Assembly: GCA_030530925.1 (NCBI GenBank)
Contig: JAUMUA010000001.1
Location: 70,469-134,468 of the forward strand
DNA from: Rothia sp. (in: high G+C Gram-positive bacteria)
GTDB taxonomy: Bacteria > Actinomycetota > Actinomycetes > Actinomycetales > Micrococcaceae
Direction of reading: 5' to 3'
Length of the DNA stretch: 64,000 nucleotides
The notes under the pieces are model-generated. The model was not told the DNA's origin and searched no databases. It saw nothing but the letters and a program-made list of their open reading frames with translations. Positions 34,162 to 43,932 of the stretch are shown here, piece after piece (the stretch's first letter is position 1; each line of letters begins with the position of its first letter). Made by a program: the position numbers and the translations under genes.

Positions 34162-35712
34162 CTAGTGGGCGCGGGACGCCGCAGTGGCGAGAATCCTACG
34201 AGCCATGGTGGGGAAGATAAAGGCGTGAAATGGTAGAACGCCGTACCAGTATAGTCTGCCGCGAATACCCTGGGGTAAGAACACTGCGGTCTGCTTGTAG
34301 ATGCAACCACCGCCGTCCTTGTCTTTGAGTTCAAGCACGAGCCAGGCACGACCAGAAACCTTCATTTCTGCTCGTAACACCAGTTGGTGTGGGCGGTCGA
34401 TACTCTCGACGCGCCACCAATCCAGGCGGTCCCCTACTTTGAGTGTGCGGGGGTCGCGACGTCCGCCCAAGCCAGGGCCACCTACAGCTTTATCCATGAC
34501 GCCGCGCAAGTTCCAGAGGAAGCTTGCCGAGTACCAGCCGCTGTCTCCGCCAATACTTTCAATCACGGGCCATACCTGTTCGGCAGAAAGCTCGGATTCG
34601 AGGGTGCGCACGTCTTGATAGGAATCAGGTTGTGCCCAGTCGGGGTCGCTATCTGAGGGGTTGGCAGGGTTATCGTCAACGGTCGACCAGCTATCATCCC
34701 ATGAGGTGGTGACCTCCCCATTGAGTTCGCGCTCAGCGGCGAGTTCTAGCGCGCGCTCGTAACTGACTAAACCACCGGGTGGGTCTGGAATGTACTCGGC
34801 GATTTCGTGTTCTTCGCAGACAGAATCTTCTGCCATGGACTGCGCAAGCGGATATGCAATGGAGAAAGGAACCGGGGTAACTAGCGAAATCCAGGCGCCA
34901 GACAACCCATCAAAAGCACCACGCACCGGCAAGCCCATCACCACACGACGATGCCCACGCGAGCGTCCATAGAGGCGCAACAAGTCAGCAAATTTATACT
35001 GTTTGCCACAACCGATTTCGAAGCCACGGTTCACCGGCTCATTCAAGTCGGCACCCTTGACGAGGTAGTAAAGCGCATCGCGAATAGCGATCGGTTCAAT
35101 CTTATTGTTAATCCACTGAGGGGCGATCATAATCGGCAAGCGCTCTGAGAGGTTGCGAATAATTTCGTACGACGCCGAACCCGAGCCAATCAGCGTTGCG
35201 GCACGGTACACAATGGTGGGGGTGGGGCTCTTCAAAAGAATCTGTGCCACGTTTTCGCGCGAGCGCATATGCTTTGAGAGCTCTTCACGCTTGAGGTGAG
35301 TGGGGAACAGACCAGAGAGGTAAATAATCTGACGCACACCAGCTTGCTCGCACGCATCCGCTAGATTTTGTGCGGCTTTCTTCTCTGCTTCTTCAAAGTC
35401 CTCGCCCTGAGAACCCATGGAGTGAACCAGGTAGAACACGGTGTCGATACCTTCGCACGCTTCGGAGAGCGACGATGCATCGGTGAGGTCTGCTTCTACT
35501 TTTTCGACGTCACCCGCCCAGTCAAATCGGTTGAGGCTCGATTTTTTGCGGGACGCCGCGCGCACCGAGAACCCTGCCGAGAGCAGATCGGGTACCAGGC
35601 GCCCGCCCACGTAACCGGTAGCGCCAGTGACGAGGACTTTTCGGTTGCGGTGTTCGGCAGTGAAGTCGCTCAACGCTGAGTGTTGGGGCGTTGAATCGTG
35701 TTGATTAACCAT
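34162..35712 (-). CDS. NAD(P)-binding SDR protein fused to DUF2867
   Basis: 516-aa two-domain protein. Residues 28-300 form an atypical short-chain dehydrogenase with the nucleotide motif KVLVTGATGYVGGRLVPDLL (about 29-48), VEADLTD (about 72) and GIDTVFYLVHSMGS (about 88). Residues about 370-505 are the DUF2867/SRPBCC-like domain: SAEQVWPVIESIGG, then GGPGLGGRRDPRTLKVGDRLD, and the membrane-like end WYGVLPFHAFIFP. The linker (about 330-370) is acidic and probably disordered. The ATG follows GGAG. First gene of the operon with DUF1295 and the acyl-CoA ligase. The substrate is not known. Confidence 0.85.
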   Translation of the reverse strand: MVNQHDSTPQHSALSDFTAEHRNRKVLVTGATGYVGGRLVPDLLSAGFSVRAASRKKSSLNRFDWAGDVEKVEADLTDASSLSEACEGIDTVFYLVHSMGSQGEDFEEAEKKAAQNLADACEQAGVRQIIYLSGLFPTHLKREELSKHMRSRENVAQILLKSPTPTIVYRAATLIGSGSASYEIIRNLSERLPIMIAPQWINNKIEPIAIRDALYYLVKGADLNEPVNRGFEIGCGKQYKFADLLRLYGRSRGHRRVVMGLPVRGAFDGLSGAWISLVTPVPFSIAYPLAQSMAEDSVCEEHEIAEYIPDPPGGLVSYERALELAAERELNGEVTTSWDDSWSTVDDNPANPSDSDPDWAQPDSYQDVRTLESELSAEQVWPVIESIGGDSGWYSASFLWNLRGVMDKAVGGPGLGGRRDPRTLKVGDRLDWWRVESIDRPHQLVLRAEMKVSGRAWLVLELKDKDGGGCIYKQTAVFLPQGIRGRLYWYGVLPFHAFIFPTMARRILATAASRAH

Positions 35713-35805
35713 TGGTTCTCCTTCATCGACGACTAATTACTAAGCAATCTTATCTGTCTTTGGGGCCCCGGCATACCGGTTCAAAAGCTCTTCACACAAC
35801 AGCAA

Positions 35806-35840
35806 GGGCGCCAAGCTATCGCTTAGATAGCTTGGCGCCC
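35806..35840. terminator. Hairpin between gdh and SDR genes
   Basis: Perfect 15-bp stem GGGCGCCAAGCTATC (35806-35820) and its inverse (35826-35840), loop GCTTA, 20 bp after the glutamate dehydrogenase stop. On the minus strand it is followed by TTGCTGTTG, a weak U-tract. Confidence 0.75.
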
Positions 35841-35859
35841 CTTTCAACTCAACGCAAGA

Positions 35860-38800
35860 TTACGAAACAGCGCCTCGCAACGCACGCAACGCAACCGAAA
35901 GCACAGCAAGACGCGGGCGGCCGTCGTCACCGGGGGCGGCGTCAGCAATCTGCTCAAGAGTGATATCGACGCGTGCCATCCGCACGGGGTGGCTCTCAAC
36001 CCACGAACGCAACAGCGCATCGGCTTCCCCAGCAGAGGTGACGTCGCTACCTTCCGCTTGCTGATCCTGCACCACAGCCAGCGAAAGTGCCGCTGCAATC
36101 TCGTACAGGTCATCACGCAGTGCCGAGCGCGCTAGGGTTTCCCAGCGGTCGGTGCGTGGCAAACGCGAGATGGAGGTGAGCAGGTGGTCCACGCTAAAGC
36201 GGTCGTAGACTGCGAAGTAGATGTGAGCCACCTTTTCAACATCGAGATTGTTTGCTTTCGCAATACGGATTACGTCCATGAGCGCAAAACCCTCAAAGCT
36301 ACGGATCCAAATAATCAACAGCTCTTCGGGTAGACCCCATGCCTCAGCTTCTTCGCGCAGGGCACGCACACGGGCACGCGAATCGTCGGAGAGGTACTGC
36401 GGTAGGTGGCCCAGCAAGGAGCTGACCTGCGAGTACTGGTCGATGAGTTCTTGCATGGGCACGCCAACTACCACCGAACGCTCGGTTACGAACCAGCGAA
36501 CCAGGCGGTCTAACACGCGCTGCCAGTCGCGAATAACCGACTGCCAGCCCTCAAGTGGAGTAGCTGCGGGTAGTTCGCGGTGTAGCTGAGCCGCAGTGCC
36601 AATATTGAAGAGTTCGCGAGCCACCATGAACGCGCGGGCAATAGCATCGACGCCGGCGCCGGTTTCTTCTTGCGCGCGGAACACATGGGTAATGCCAGCG
36701 GTATTCACAATCTCGTTAGCCACACGGGTGCAGATAATTTCCTTGCGCAAAGGGTGCGAATTGAGGTGCTCGCCAAAACGCTCCACCAATGCGGGCGGGA
36801 AGTATTCGCGCAAAACTCGTTCAAGGAACGGATCATCAGCAAAGTCGGTTTTCTCAAGCTCTTCGGTGAGATGAATCTTCACGTATGCCGCAAGTACCGA
36901 GAATTCTGGGCTGGTGAGCGTAATTCCGGTCTTTTCAAAGCGCTCTTCGATTTCTTCGTCGGTAGGAATAAACTCCACCGAACGAACCAAACCAGCGTGC
37001 TCTTCAAGATCACGGATCAAGCGAATGTAGGCGCTCACACCGGGGATAACACCCTGTCGTTCAGCCTGCAACAGCACATTCTGTTCAACGTTGGTTTGCA
37101 GAACCTGCTCCCCCACGTCCTCGCGGTGCGATTCAATAAAGGCGGCGCGTTCGTTAGCGTCAAGAAGTCCACGAGCCACTAGGCGATCCACCAGAATCTT
37201 GATGTTCACTTCGCGGTCAGAGGTTTCAACCCCTGCTGAGTTGTCGATAGCGTCGGTGTTCAAAATGACGCCGTTTTCAGCAGCTTCAATACGGCCAAGC
37301 TGGGTCATACCCAAGTTACCACCCTCGCCAATAATGGTGGCGCGCACGTCGCGACCATCAATACGGAGAGAGTCATTAGCCTTATCGCCCACCTGTTCGT
37401 TGGTTTCGGTGGATGCCTTAATGTAAGTACCAATACCACCGTTGTACAGCAGGTCAACGGGTGCCTTCAAGATAGCTGAGAGCAGATCCGATGGCGCCAG
37501 TTCGGTCACCGATTCATCAATACCCAGCACTTGACGTACCTGCGGGGTGATCTCAATGGACTTAGCGCCGCGTGAGTACACGCCGCCACCCTCAGAGATC
37601 AGCTCGCGGTTGTAGTCCTGCCACGAGGAGCGGGGCAGATTGTAGAGTCGCACGCGCTCGTCGAACGACGCCGCGGCGTCGGGGTTCGGGTCAAGGAAAA
37701 TATCACGGTGATCGAACGCGGCAACCAGGCGCGCTACCTTGGTGCGCATGAGGCCGTTACCAAAGACATCGCCGCTCATATCGCCAATTCCCACCACGGT
37801 AAAGGGGTCAGTCTGGTCATCGCGGCCAAGCTCAGCAAAGTGACGCTTGACGGATTCCCAGGCGCCACGTGCGGTAATACCCATTGCCTTGTGGTCATAA
37901 CCCACTGAGCCACCGGATGCGAACGCGTCACCCAGCCAGAAACCGAACTCCTCAGAGATAGCGTTTGCGGTATCCGAGAACGATGCGGTGCCCTTATCGG
38001 CAGCAACCACCAAGTAGTAGTCTTCACCATCACGCGCCACAATGCCCTCGCGGCGTACTACGGTTTCAGAACCATCCGCACCTACAGAGAGGTTGTCGGT
38101 AACGGAAAGGAGCGAGCGGATAAAGATCTTGTACGCCTCGCGACCCTCATTGATCCAGGCGTCACGGTCCACTGCGGGATCGGGCAGGTGCTTGGGGAAG
38201 AAACCTCCCTTAGCGCCGGTAGGAATAATCACCGAGTTCTTAACCATCTGCGCTTTCACCAAGCCCAGAACCTCGGTGCGGAAGTCTTCGCGGCGGTCTG
38301 ACCAGCGCAAACCACCACGCGCTACCGAACCAAAGCGTAGGTGCACGCCTTCCACGCGCGGTGAGTACACAAAGATTTCGAACTTGGGGCGGGGCAGGGG
38401 TGCAAAGTCGATTTGTTCCGGTGCCACCTTGATTGCTACCGAGTAGTCCGGCAAGAATGCGTTGGTGCGCAGGGTTGCTGCCATCACGGTTGCCATTGAA
38501 CGCAAGAAGCGGTCGGCGTCAAGGGTTGGAATCTCACTCAGCGCGTGCTGAATCTGGGCGCTGATTTCTTCGCGAGCCTTCTCACGCTCGTCCTCTGATG
38601 CAAAGTGCATTTCAGGGTCAAAGCTAGTCTTGAAGAACTCGGTCAAAAGTGAGGTCACTGCCGGGTAATTCAGCAGGGTGTCAGACATAAATTCTGGACT
38701 GAATCCGCGACCTAGCTGGCCCAGATAATGGGTGTACGTGCGTAGCACGGCCACATATTTCCAGCTAAGTTTCTCGGCAAGGATCAAGCGGTCGAGCGAG

Positions 38801-40761
38801 TCTGATTCGCGGCGCTCTTGCAGGTATGAGCTAAGCGCGTCTTCGTATTCTTCGGCGACGTCGAGCGGATCAACCCCACTGGGGAACTGCACGCCAAAGT
38901 CGTAGAGCAAGAAGGAGCGGCCATCGGCAGGAGTAATTTCGTAGGGTTTCTGGTCCATTACGGTCAAACCCATGTTCTGCATGACCGGCAGAAGTTCAGT
39001 GAGCGTATGTGCTTGTGAGAGATAGGTTTTGATGCGAGTAGTTGCACCTTCACCGGGGATAATGCGCACAGCGGCAGGCTGTGCAGCGTTAGCGGCAAGC
39101 GATTCAAAAATAGCAATATCTTCGATTGCTTCTGCTACCGAGTAATCAGCGCGGTACGTGGCAGGTACTGCCTCTGCCCAGGCGTTTGCACTGGCACGGC
39201 CAGCCTCACCGGGGTTAGCAGATTCAAGGGCTGCAGCAGTTGCCTCACCCCACGAACGCACAGCGTTCTGCAAACGCTTTTCAATCGCCGCAGTATCAAG
39301 ATTGGGGATCTCGTGAGAGTTCTTCAAACGCAAGCGGAAGAATAGGCGAGCCAGCGAAGAGGTGGAGAGACGAACCTCAAAATCGAATGATTCGATATCG
39401 ATTTCTTCGCGGAATACCTGCTCAATACGCTTGCGAACACCGGTGTTGTAGCGGTCGCGAGGAATGAACAGCACCGCGGAAACAAAACGCCCAAAATCAT
39501 CGGCACGCAAGAAGAGGCGAGTGGTACGGCGCTCTTCAAGACCCATAATTCCGCTAAAAGTATCAATCAGGGTGTCAACGTGAGTGTGAAGTAACTCGGT
39601 GCGGGGGTACGCCTCGATAATGCCGGTGAGGGTTTTATCTGAATGCGAGCCAGGCTCGAACCCAAGGCGACGGCGCACAATCGCCACCCGCTCACGCACA
39701 AGCGGGGTTTCGGTCGCTGGCAACGAGTATGCCTGCAACGAAAACAGACCCAAAATCACGTACTCGCCAATAACTTTGCCCGAAGAATCAAAGTCACGAA
39801 CACCAATGTAATCAAGATATTCGTGGCGGTGCACGGTAGAACGTGAGCTTGCCTTAGTGATGTAAATGGGGTCTGGGTTCAACGCATTTTCAAGCGAGAA
39901 GCCTGAAAGTTTAAAGCTATTGTTGTCTTCACCAGCCAAAATACCCAGACCGCTACCGGTGCGATCACTGGCAGTGAGGTTGCTGGGGGCACCCGAAAGG
40001 TCGCGCTTTTTAATCCCCATGAACAAGAAGTTTCCGCGAGCGAGCCAGCGCAAGAATTCCTGCACGCTCGCCACACGAGATGCGGGGTCGCTTTCAGAAT
40101 TGAGGTGACCCGAGTAGTGTGCGGCACCGCCCAAGGTGATGTCTTGAAGGTGCTGCATTTCTTCTGCCAGCTCAAGGGTGCGCTCTGCCATAGCTGCGCT
40201 GTCGCGTGCTGCTACGCGCACGTCGTCCAAGATGGTGTGAACATCTTGGGTGAGCTGACGGCGCTGTTCCTCACTGAGATAAGAGGTAAGACGCACTGAA
40301 ATCCATGACTCAATAGTGAGCTCGGTATCTGCGTTGGCGCGCTGTGAAATTTTTAGAGAAGGCAACGCTGCCGTATCACCGGATGCCACCGGTTGATCCA
40401 CACCGGTTGGTTTCAACGAAATAAGTTCGCCGTTGTGGGTGCGTTCCACAATAAAAGTGGGGTGGTTCAATGAAGCGATGCCACCATATTGTGCTGCAAT
40501 TTCAGCGGTAATAGAACTGACCAAAAAGCTCATGTCGTCGGTTGCAATGAGCAAAACGCTTTGTGAACCGTCGTCGATAATATCTACTAACGCTTCACCA
40601 CACGCGCGCCGTGTGGCTAGGTTGCGGTGTTTTTGAGCGAGATACTCAAGGTCTGCCTGGGGATACCCTTGTAATTCATCAGCTGAGGTGTACCGGTAAT
40701 ATTGACCGATCCAGTCATCATTTCCTGACCAGGTGAAACTTGCACCGTCTTGAGCGAGCAA
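35860..40761 (-). CDS. gdh: NAD-specific glutamate dehydrogenase, large 180-kDa type
   Basis: Very large NAD-dependent glutamate dehydrogenase (GDH-180 class, about 1,630 aa), oxidising glutamate to 2-oxoglutarate and ammonium. Regulatory ACT-like N-terminal half, then the catalytic core: RWSDRREDFRTEVLGLVKAQ and the substrate Lys in IIPTGAKGGFFPKHLP, GIGDMSGDVFGNGLM, LLYNGGIGTYIKAST and GEGGNLGMTQLGRIE. Start choice: a GTG at 40791 is in frame but has AAAGG almost touching it. A TTG at 40761 has a strong GGAGG six bases upstream, so it is preferred; the difference is ten residues. Monocistronic. It pairs metabolically with GabT, which makes glutamate. Confidence 0.93.
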   Translation of the reverse strand: MLAQDGASFTWSGNDDWIGQYYRYTSADELQGYPQADLEYLAQKHRNLATRRACGEALVDIIDDGSQSVLLIATDDMSFLVSSITAEIAAQYGGIASLNHPTFIVERTHNGELISLKPTGVDQPVASGDTAALPSLKISQRANADTELTIESWISVRLTSYLSEEQRRQLTQDVHTILDDVRVAARDSAAMAERTLELAEEMQHLQDITLGGAAHYSGHLNSESDPASRVASVQEFLRWLARGNFLFMGIKKRDLSGAPSNLTASDRTGSGLGILAGEDNNSFKLSGFSLENALNPDPIYITKASSRSTVHRHEYLDYIGVRDFDSSGKVIGEYVILGLFSLQAYSLPATETPLVRERVAIVRRRLGFEPGSHSDKTLTGIIEAYPRTELLHTHVDTLIDTFSGIMGLEERRTTRLFLRADDFGRFVSAVLFIPRDRYNTGVRKRIEQVFREEIDIESFDFEVRLSTSSLARLFFRLRLKNSHEIPNLDTAAIEKRLQNAVRSWGEATAAALESANPGEAGRASANAWAEAVPATYRADYSVAEAIEDIAIFESLAANAAQPAAVRIIPGEGATTRIKTYLSQAHTLTELLPVMQNMGLTVMDQKPYEITPADGRSFLLYDFGVQFPSGVDPLDVAEEYEDALSSYLQERRESDSLDRLILAEKLSWKYVAVLRTYTHYLGQLGRGFSPEFMSDTLLNYPAVTSLLTEFFKTSFDPEMHFASEDEREKAREEISAQIQHALSEIPTLDADRFLRSMATVMAATLRTNAFLPDYSVAIKVAPEQIDFAPLPRPKFEIFVYSPRVEGVHLRFGSVARGGLRWSDRREDFRTEVLGLVKAQMVKNSVIIPTGAKGGFFPKHLPDPAVDRDAWINEGREAYKIFIRSLLSVTDNLSVGADGSETVVRREGIVARDGEDYYLVVAADKGTASFSDTANAISEEFGFWLGDAFASGGSVGYDHKAMGITARGAWESVKRHFAELGRDDQTDPFTVVGIGDMSGDVFGNGLMRTKVARLVAAFDHRDIFLDPNPDAAASFDERVRLYNLPRSSWQDYNRELISEGGGVYSRGAKSIEITPQVRQVLGIDESVTELAPSDLLSAILKAPVDLLYNGGIGTYIKASTETNEQVGDKANDSLRIDGRDVRATIIGEGGNLGMTQLGRIEAAENGVILNTDAIDNSAGVETSDREVNIKILVDRLVARGLLDANERAAFIESHREDVGEQVLQTNVEQNVLLQAERQGVIPGVSAYIRLIRDLEEHAGLVRSVEFIPTDEEIEERFEKTGITLTSPEFSVLAAYVKIHLTEELEKTDFADDPFLERVLREYFPPALVERFGEHLNSHPLRKEIICTRVANEIVNTAGITHVFRAQEETGAGVDAIARAFMVARELFNIGTAAQLHRELPAATPLEGWQSVIRDWQRVLDRLVRWFVTERSVVVGVPMQELIDQYSQVSSLLGHLPQYLSDDSRARVRALREEAEAWGLPEELLIIWIRSFEGFALMDVIRIAKANNLDVEKVAHIYFAVYDRFSVDHLLTSISRLPRTDRWETLARSALRDDLYEIAAALSLAVVQDQQAEGSDVTSAGEADALLRSWVESHPVRMARVDITLEQIADAAPGDDGRPRLAVLSVALRALRGAVS

Positions 40762-40965
40762 AATATGCCTCCGAGTAAAGATTGTAGTCACGCCTTTGTG
40801 ACCTATTTGTGACGCATGGAATACGTCTCTTATACCTTATACGTTGATTTCGCATAGTGGAATTATTGGGTAGTTAGAAAATACTGAAAGAAATCCACTG
40901 AATATATACAACAAGTCGGGCACTATACTTGAGGCAAAACTTATTCGCGATTATGAGGAAGCCGC

Positions 40966-41500
40966 ATGCCCAATAATTCTGCTCCCCGAACTTCCATCAT
41001 TATGCCGGTATATAACACCGCTGAGCAGGTAATTGGTTCCATACGCAGTGTTTTGGCACAGAGCGATCCCGATTTTGAATTGCTGATTTTAAATGATCAG
41101 AGCCCCGATAATGCTCACGAAGTCATTGAGCAGTTTTTGGCAGAAAATCCTGATCCACGAGTGCGCTATGTGCTCAACTCTGTCAATATGGGAATCTCAA
41201 AGACTCGCAATCACGGGATTAATCTTTCTCGTGGACAGTGGCTTACTTTTCTTGATTCAGACGATGCTTTCAAACCAAATTTTTTACAAACCATGCACGC
41301 AGGGTTCAATAGCGCCTATACCAGATATTTATAGATTTTTGAAATACCTTAAAAAAGTTACCGGTGCGCATCAAGGTAACGATGGCACACAAAACGCGCT
41401 AGCCACCTATTGAATGCTCACTTTTCTCAACGGTGCACAAAGTGCTCTTCGTTTAAACCCATAGAATCTTGATGCTTATTTGCCGGGATGCCGAAATGCT
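40966..41500 (+). pseudogene. Decayed GT2 glycosyltransferase (first copy)
   Basis: The first 115 codons are a sound family-2 glycosyltransferase N-terminus: TSIIMPVYNTAEQVIGSIRS, ELLILNDQSPDNA, and the DXD site in WLTFLDSDDAFKPNFL. The frame then ends at 41334. Beyond that, a separate frame from about 41419 encodes TFLNGAQSALRLNP, which matches the tail of the second decayed copy (YLNSAQSTLHL), with further stops. So the middle of the gene is deleted. From 41500 to 41637 no gene is visible. Base composition is more A/T-rich than in flanking genes. Confidence 0.75.
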
Positions 41501-41637
41501 CTCAATCTATAGCCTATTCTGAGAACCTATAAAGTTCCTCCGTTGTTAGTGTGGCAACAAGTTAGTTCAAAGCCTCACCAACCCTGTACAAAATGCTCTA
41601 CGGCGTCTACGTGAAAAGTATTTACAGAATTCAAAGT

Positions 41638-41675
41638 AATTCGGAGGGTGCGCATCTTTGCAAACCCTCCGAATT
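41638..41675. terminator. Hairpin downstream of the LGFP protein gene
   Basis: AATTCGGAGGGT (41638-41649) pairs with ACCCTCCGAATT (41664-41675); 14-nt loop. It lies 16 bp after the minus-strand stop at 41691. Confidence 0.65.
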
Positions 41676-41690
41676 CAAAATACGAATTCC

Positions 41691-42784
41691 CTACTCAACC
41701 CAAGTCTTTCCGGTAACTGAACTCCATTTAATTGTCACTCCCGAACTGAATTTTTGATGCACTTCTGTACCTGAATTATATTCGTTGGTCATGGGATAAC
41801 CATAACCATGTTCATATCCATTCTTTGCCCACTCACGTCCGATACCACCCGATTCAATCACTGCGTGAGCTCCGTAAAGGGGATGCCACATAATTTTGTA
41901 GTCCTTATTGCCGTTCTTAAATTTTTGATATGCCCCCCCTCAATCAAACCACGAGCTTCATTCATCACAGGGTAGCCATAACCACGTTCATATCCATTTC
42001 GCATCCACTCACCGCCGATTGCCCCTGATTCAAGAACCGCATATGCTCCGTAGACAGGATGCCACATAATCTTGTAGGACATGTTGTTAAGAATGAATTT
42101 TTGAAAGACGCCTCCTTCTACCAACCCACCCTGTTCATTCATCACAGGATTGCCGTATGTAGCGGCGCCACCATCAGCATAGTAGCGTTCTGCAATACCC
42201 CCCTTAATTTGATAGGTAGGTGTAGTAACCACAGTTGCCCTTAAATCTTGTGGACCCCGTCCGGCAGAGTACTGATAAATACTTACAGTAGCTAGTATTC
42301 GCCACGGCAAAATCCCTCCCCCACTTGATCCCTTTCCATACGCAAATCCGATGCCTATTGCATTTGCCGGAGATAGAAGCAGCGCTTCGTTATGATGTGG
42401 TGAGCTTTTCCAGAAATTCATAAGTTCGTTAAGATCATCATTGTAAGAAAGTGCGATAATCTCTCGAGCGTTTGCATAACCTGTTACACGAGAGTCATTC
42501 AGAAAAACACTACTGTGTGAATAATATCCCTCAGTAAATTGGCGCTCAGATTCTCCCCTCTCAACCACAGAAAGAGTTGGGGAATAAAGTAATCTGCTTA
42601 ACCCATTCTGAACTCGATAGTTATTAATCATATTGAGTAGATTCTGACTATCTTGAGCTCTTTGAGTATCGCTTACCCAGCGTAAATCGCTAGATGCCGC
42701 TTGAGCTGAAGCAAATGTAAGTGCTGTCGCACCAACAAGAGTGGTTGTGAAAAACAGGCGTCTATTTACGTTTTTAGAGGTCAC
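41691..42784 (-). pseudogene. Secreted CAP-domain protein with LGFP repeats, frameshifted at a G7 tract
   Basis: Starts GTG with AAAGGAA upstream. A signal peptide with NRRLFFTTTLVGATALTFAS and cleavage after AQA looks Tat-like. A CAP/SCP (PR-1) domain covers about 45-170 with FWKSSPHHNEALLLSP. LGFP repeats follow (GGIAERYYADGGAATYGNPV; GGEWMRNGYERGYGYPVMNE), modules that bind the actinobacterial wall. At 41933-41939 the strand has seven Gs. The present frame reads on to HIKNLRT and stops at 41858. With one more G it would read EGGAYQKFKNGNKDYKIMW and continue through another LGFP repeat to 41691, giving about 364 aa. Either a phase-variable switch, a true mutation or a sequencing error. Confidence 0.85.
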
Positions 42785-42969
42785 TAGAATTCCTTTTTAT
42801 TGATTTATGCCAGAGCCTCACTTCTTTATAAGACTCACATCACACGTTACACTCTTTTCAACGTTTCTCCCATTAATGCTAGTAAAAACGGTATTGGAAA
42901 GAAGGGAGTTTACTCTTTTATCACTACGTGTATCTAGAATGGTCTTACTTAAGAAATTGAGGTTTCCAT

Positions 42970-43755
42970 ATATCTTCACCCCACGCATCGGTTATTATGC
43001 CGGTTTATAACACCGCCATCCAGTGGTTCGAGAGATCGATAGTGTTCTCAACTCACCCGACCCCAATTTTGAACTGATTATTTTCTACGACCAGTCACCG
43101 AATAACATTGATAAAGGAATCTCAGATGAACGCGTACGTCACCTCACCAACCCGCACAATTTAGGGTTAGTAGAAACCGCAAATACCGCTATGAAAATTG
43201 TGCATGGTGAGCGGTTATCATTTATTAATTCAGATGATGTCTATATACTAAAATTTCTGGAAACTCTGTATCAGGCAGAGGCAGAAGAATCAGTGGATAT
43301 TGAGGTTATTGCTTATGTCCTTGCCACTGTCAATGAAGACGGTACTAAGCGAACTCCCCATCGCAAGCAACCAGAAACTTATGAAAGTAAATCTGTGATG
43401 CTTCGCTTGATGCGGGAGAGAATAATCTCTTACCCATGTAACAAGATTTTCAGAAAAGAACACTTTACTAATTTAAAATCTCCGCTCATCAACCGGGTAT
43501 AAAATGCTGGATTCTCTATTGCTATATACGGTTAATCCCCCAATGAAATCGTCATGGGCCTCTCGCCGTACTTTTAACTGTTAACCCCACTTCCATTACT
43601 TGGGTCGCCCCCCGCTTTCTGAAATGGCGCGACTCATGGAGTATCTCAAAGAGATAAACCATGTCCATCAAATTAGTGAAGAAAAACAAAATTCCTTATC
43701 GGTCTTGTGGGTTGTGACCTATTTGAATAGCGCTCAAAGCACTTTACACTTATAA
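42970..43755 (+). pseudogene. Decayed GT2 glycosyltransferase (second copy)
   Basis: Paralogue of the first decayed copy. HASVIMPVYNTAIQ begins at 42982, then the frame shifts to VREIDSVLNSPDPNFELIIF at 43023 and continues through NNIDKGI, FINSDDVYILKFLETL and FRKEHF to a stop at 43502. Remains follow in other frames, including PPLSEMARLMEYLKEINHV at about 43605-43660 and TYLNSAQSTLHL ending at 43755. At least two frameshifts are needed to join them. From 43756 to 43932 nothing is recognised. The two copies share key positions (SPDPNFELIIF against QSDPDFELLIL) and bracket the LGFP gene. Confidence 0.75.
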
Positions 43756-43932
43756 CCGGAATAATGGATAAATATTTAAGAGGTTGTCATATAACGTTGA
43801 GAGCGCATATTGTTCAACGTGCATTTAAAGCGTAAACATATTATGGCACCACAGTAACCCTGGCAAAGTCTTTCCCATTTCTTCACAAGAAGCTCTCTAC
43901 GCCACTACATAGGTCGAACGCACTAGCGGTCT

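Noticed and set aside
36596..37426. Several plus-strand frames over the glutamate dehydrogenase gene
   Set aside because: Shadows; the minus frame shows continuous catalytic motifs.
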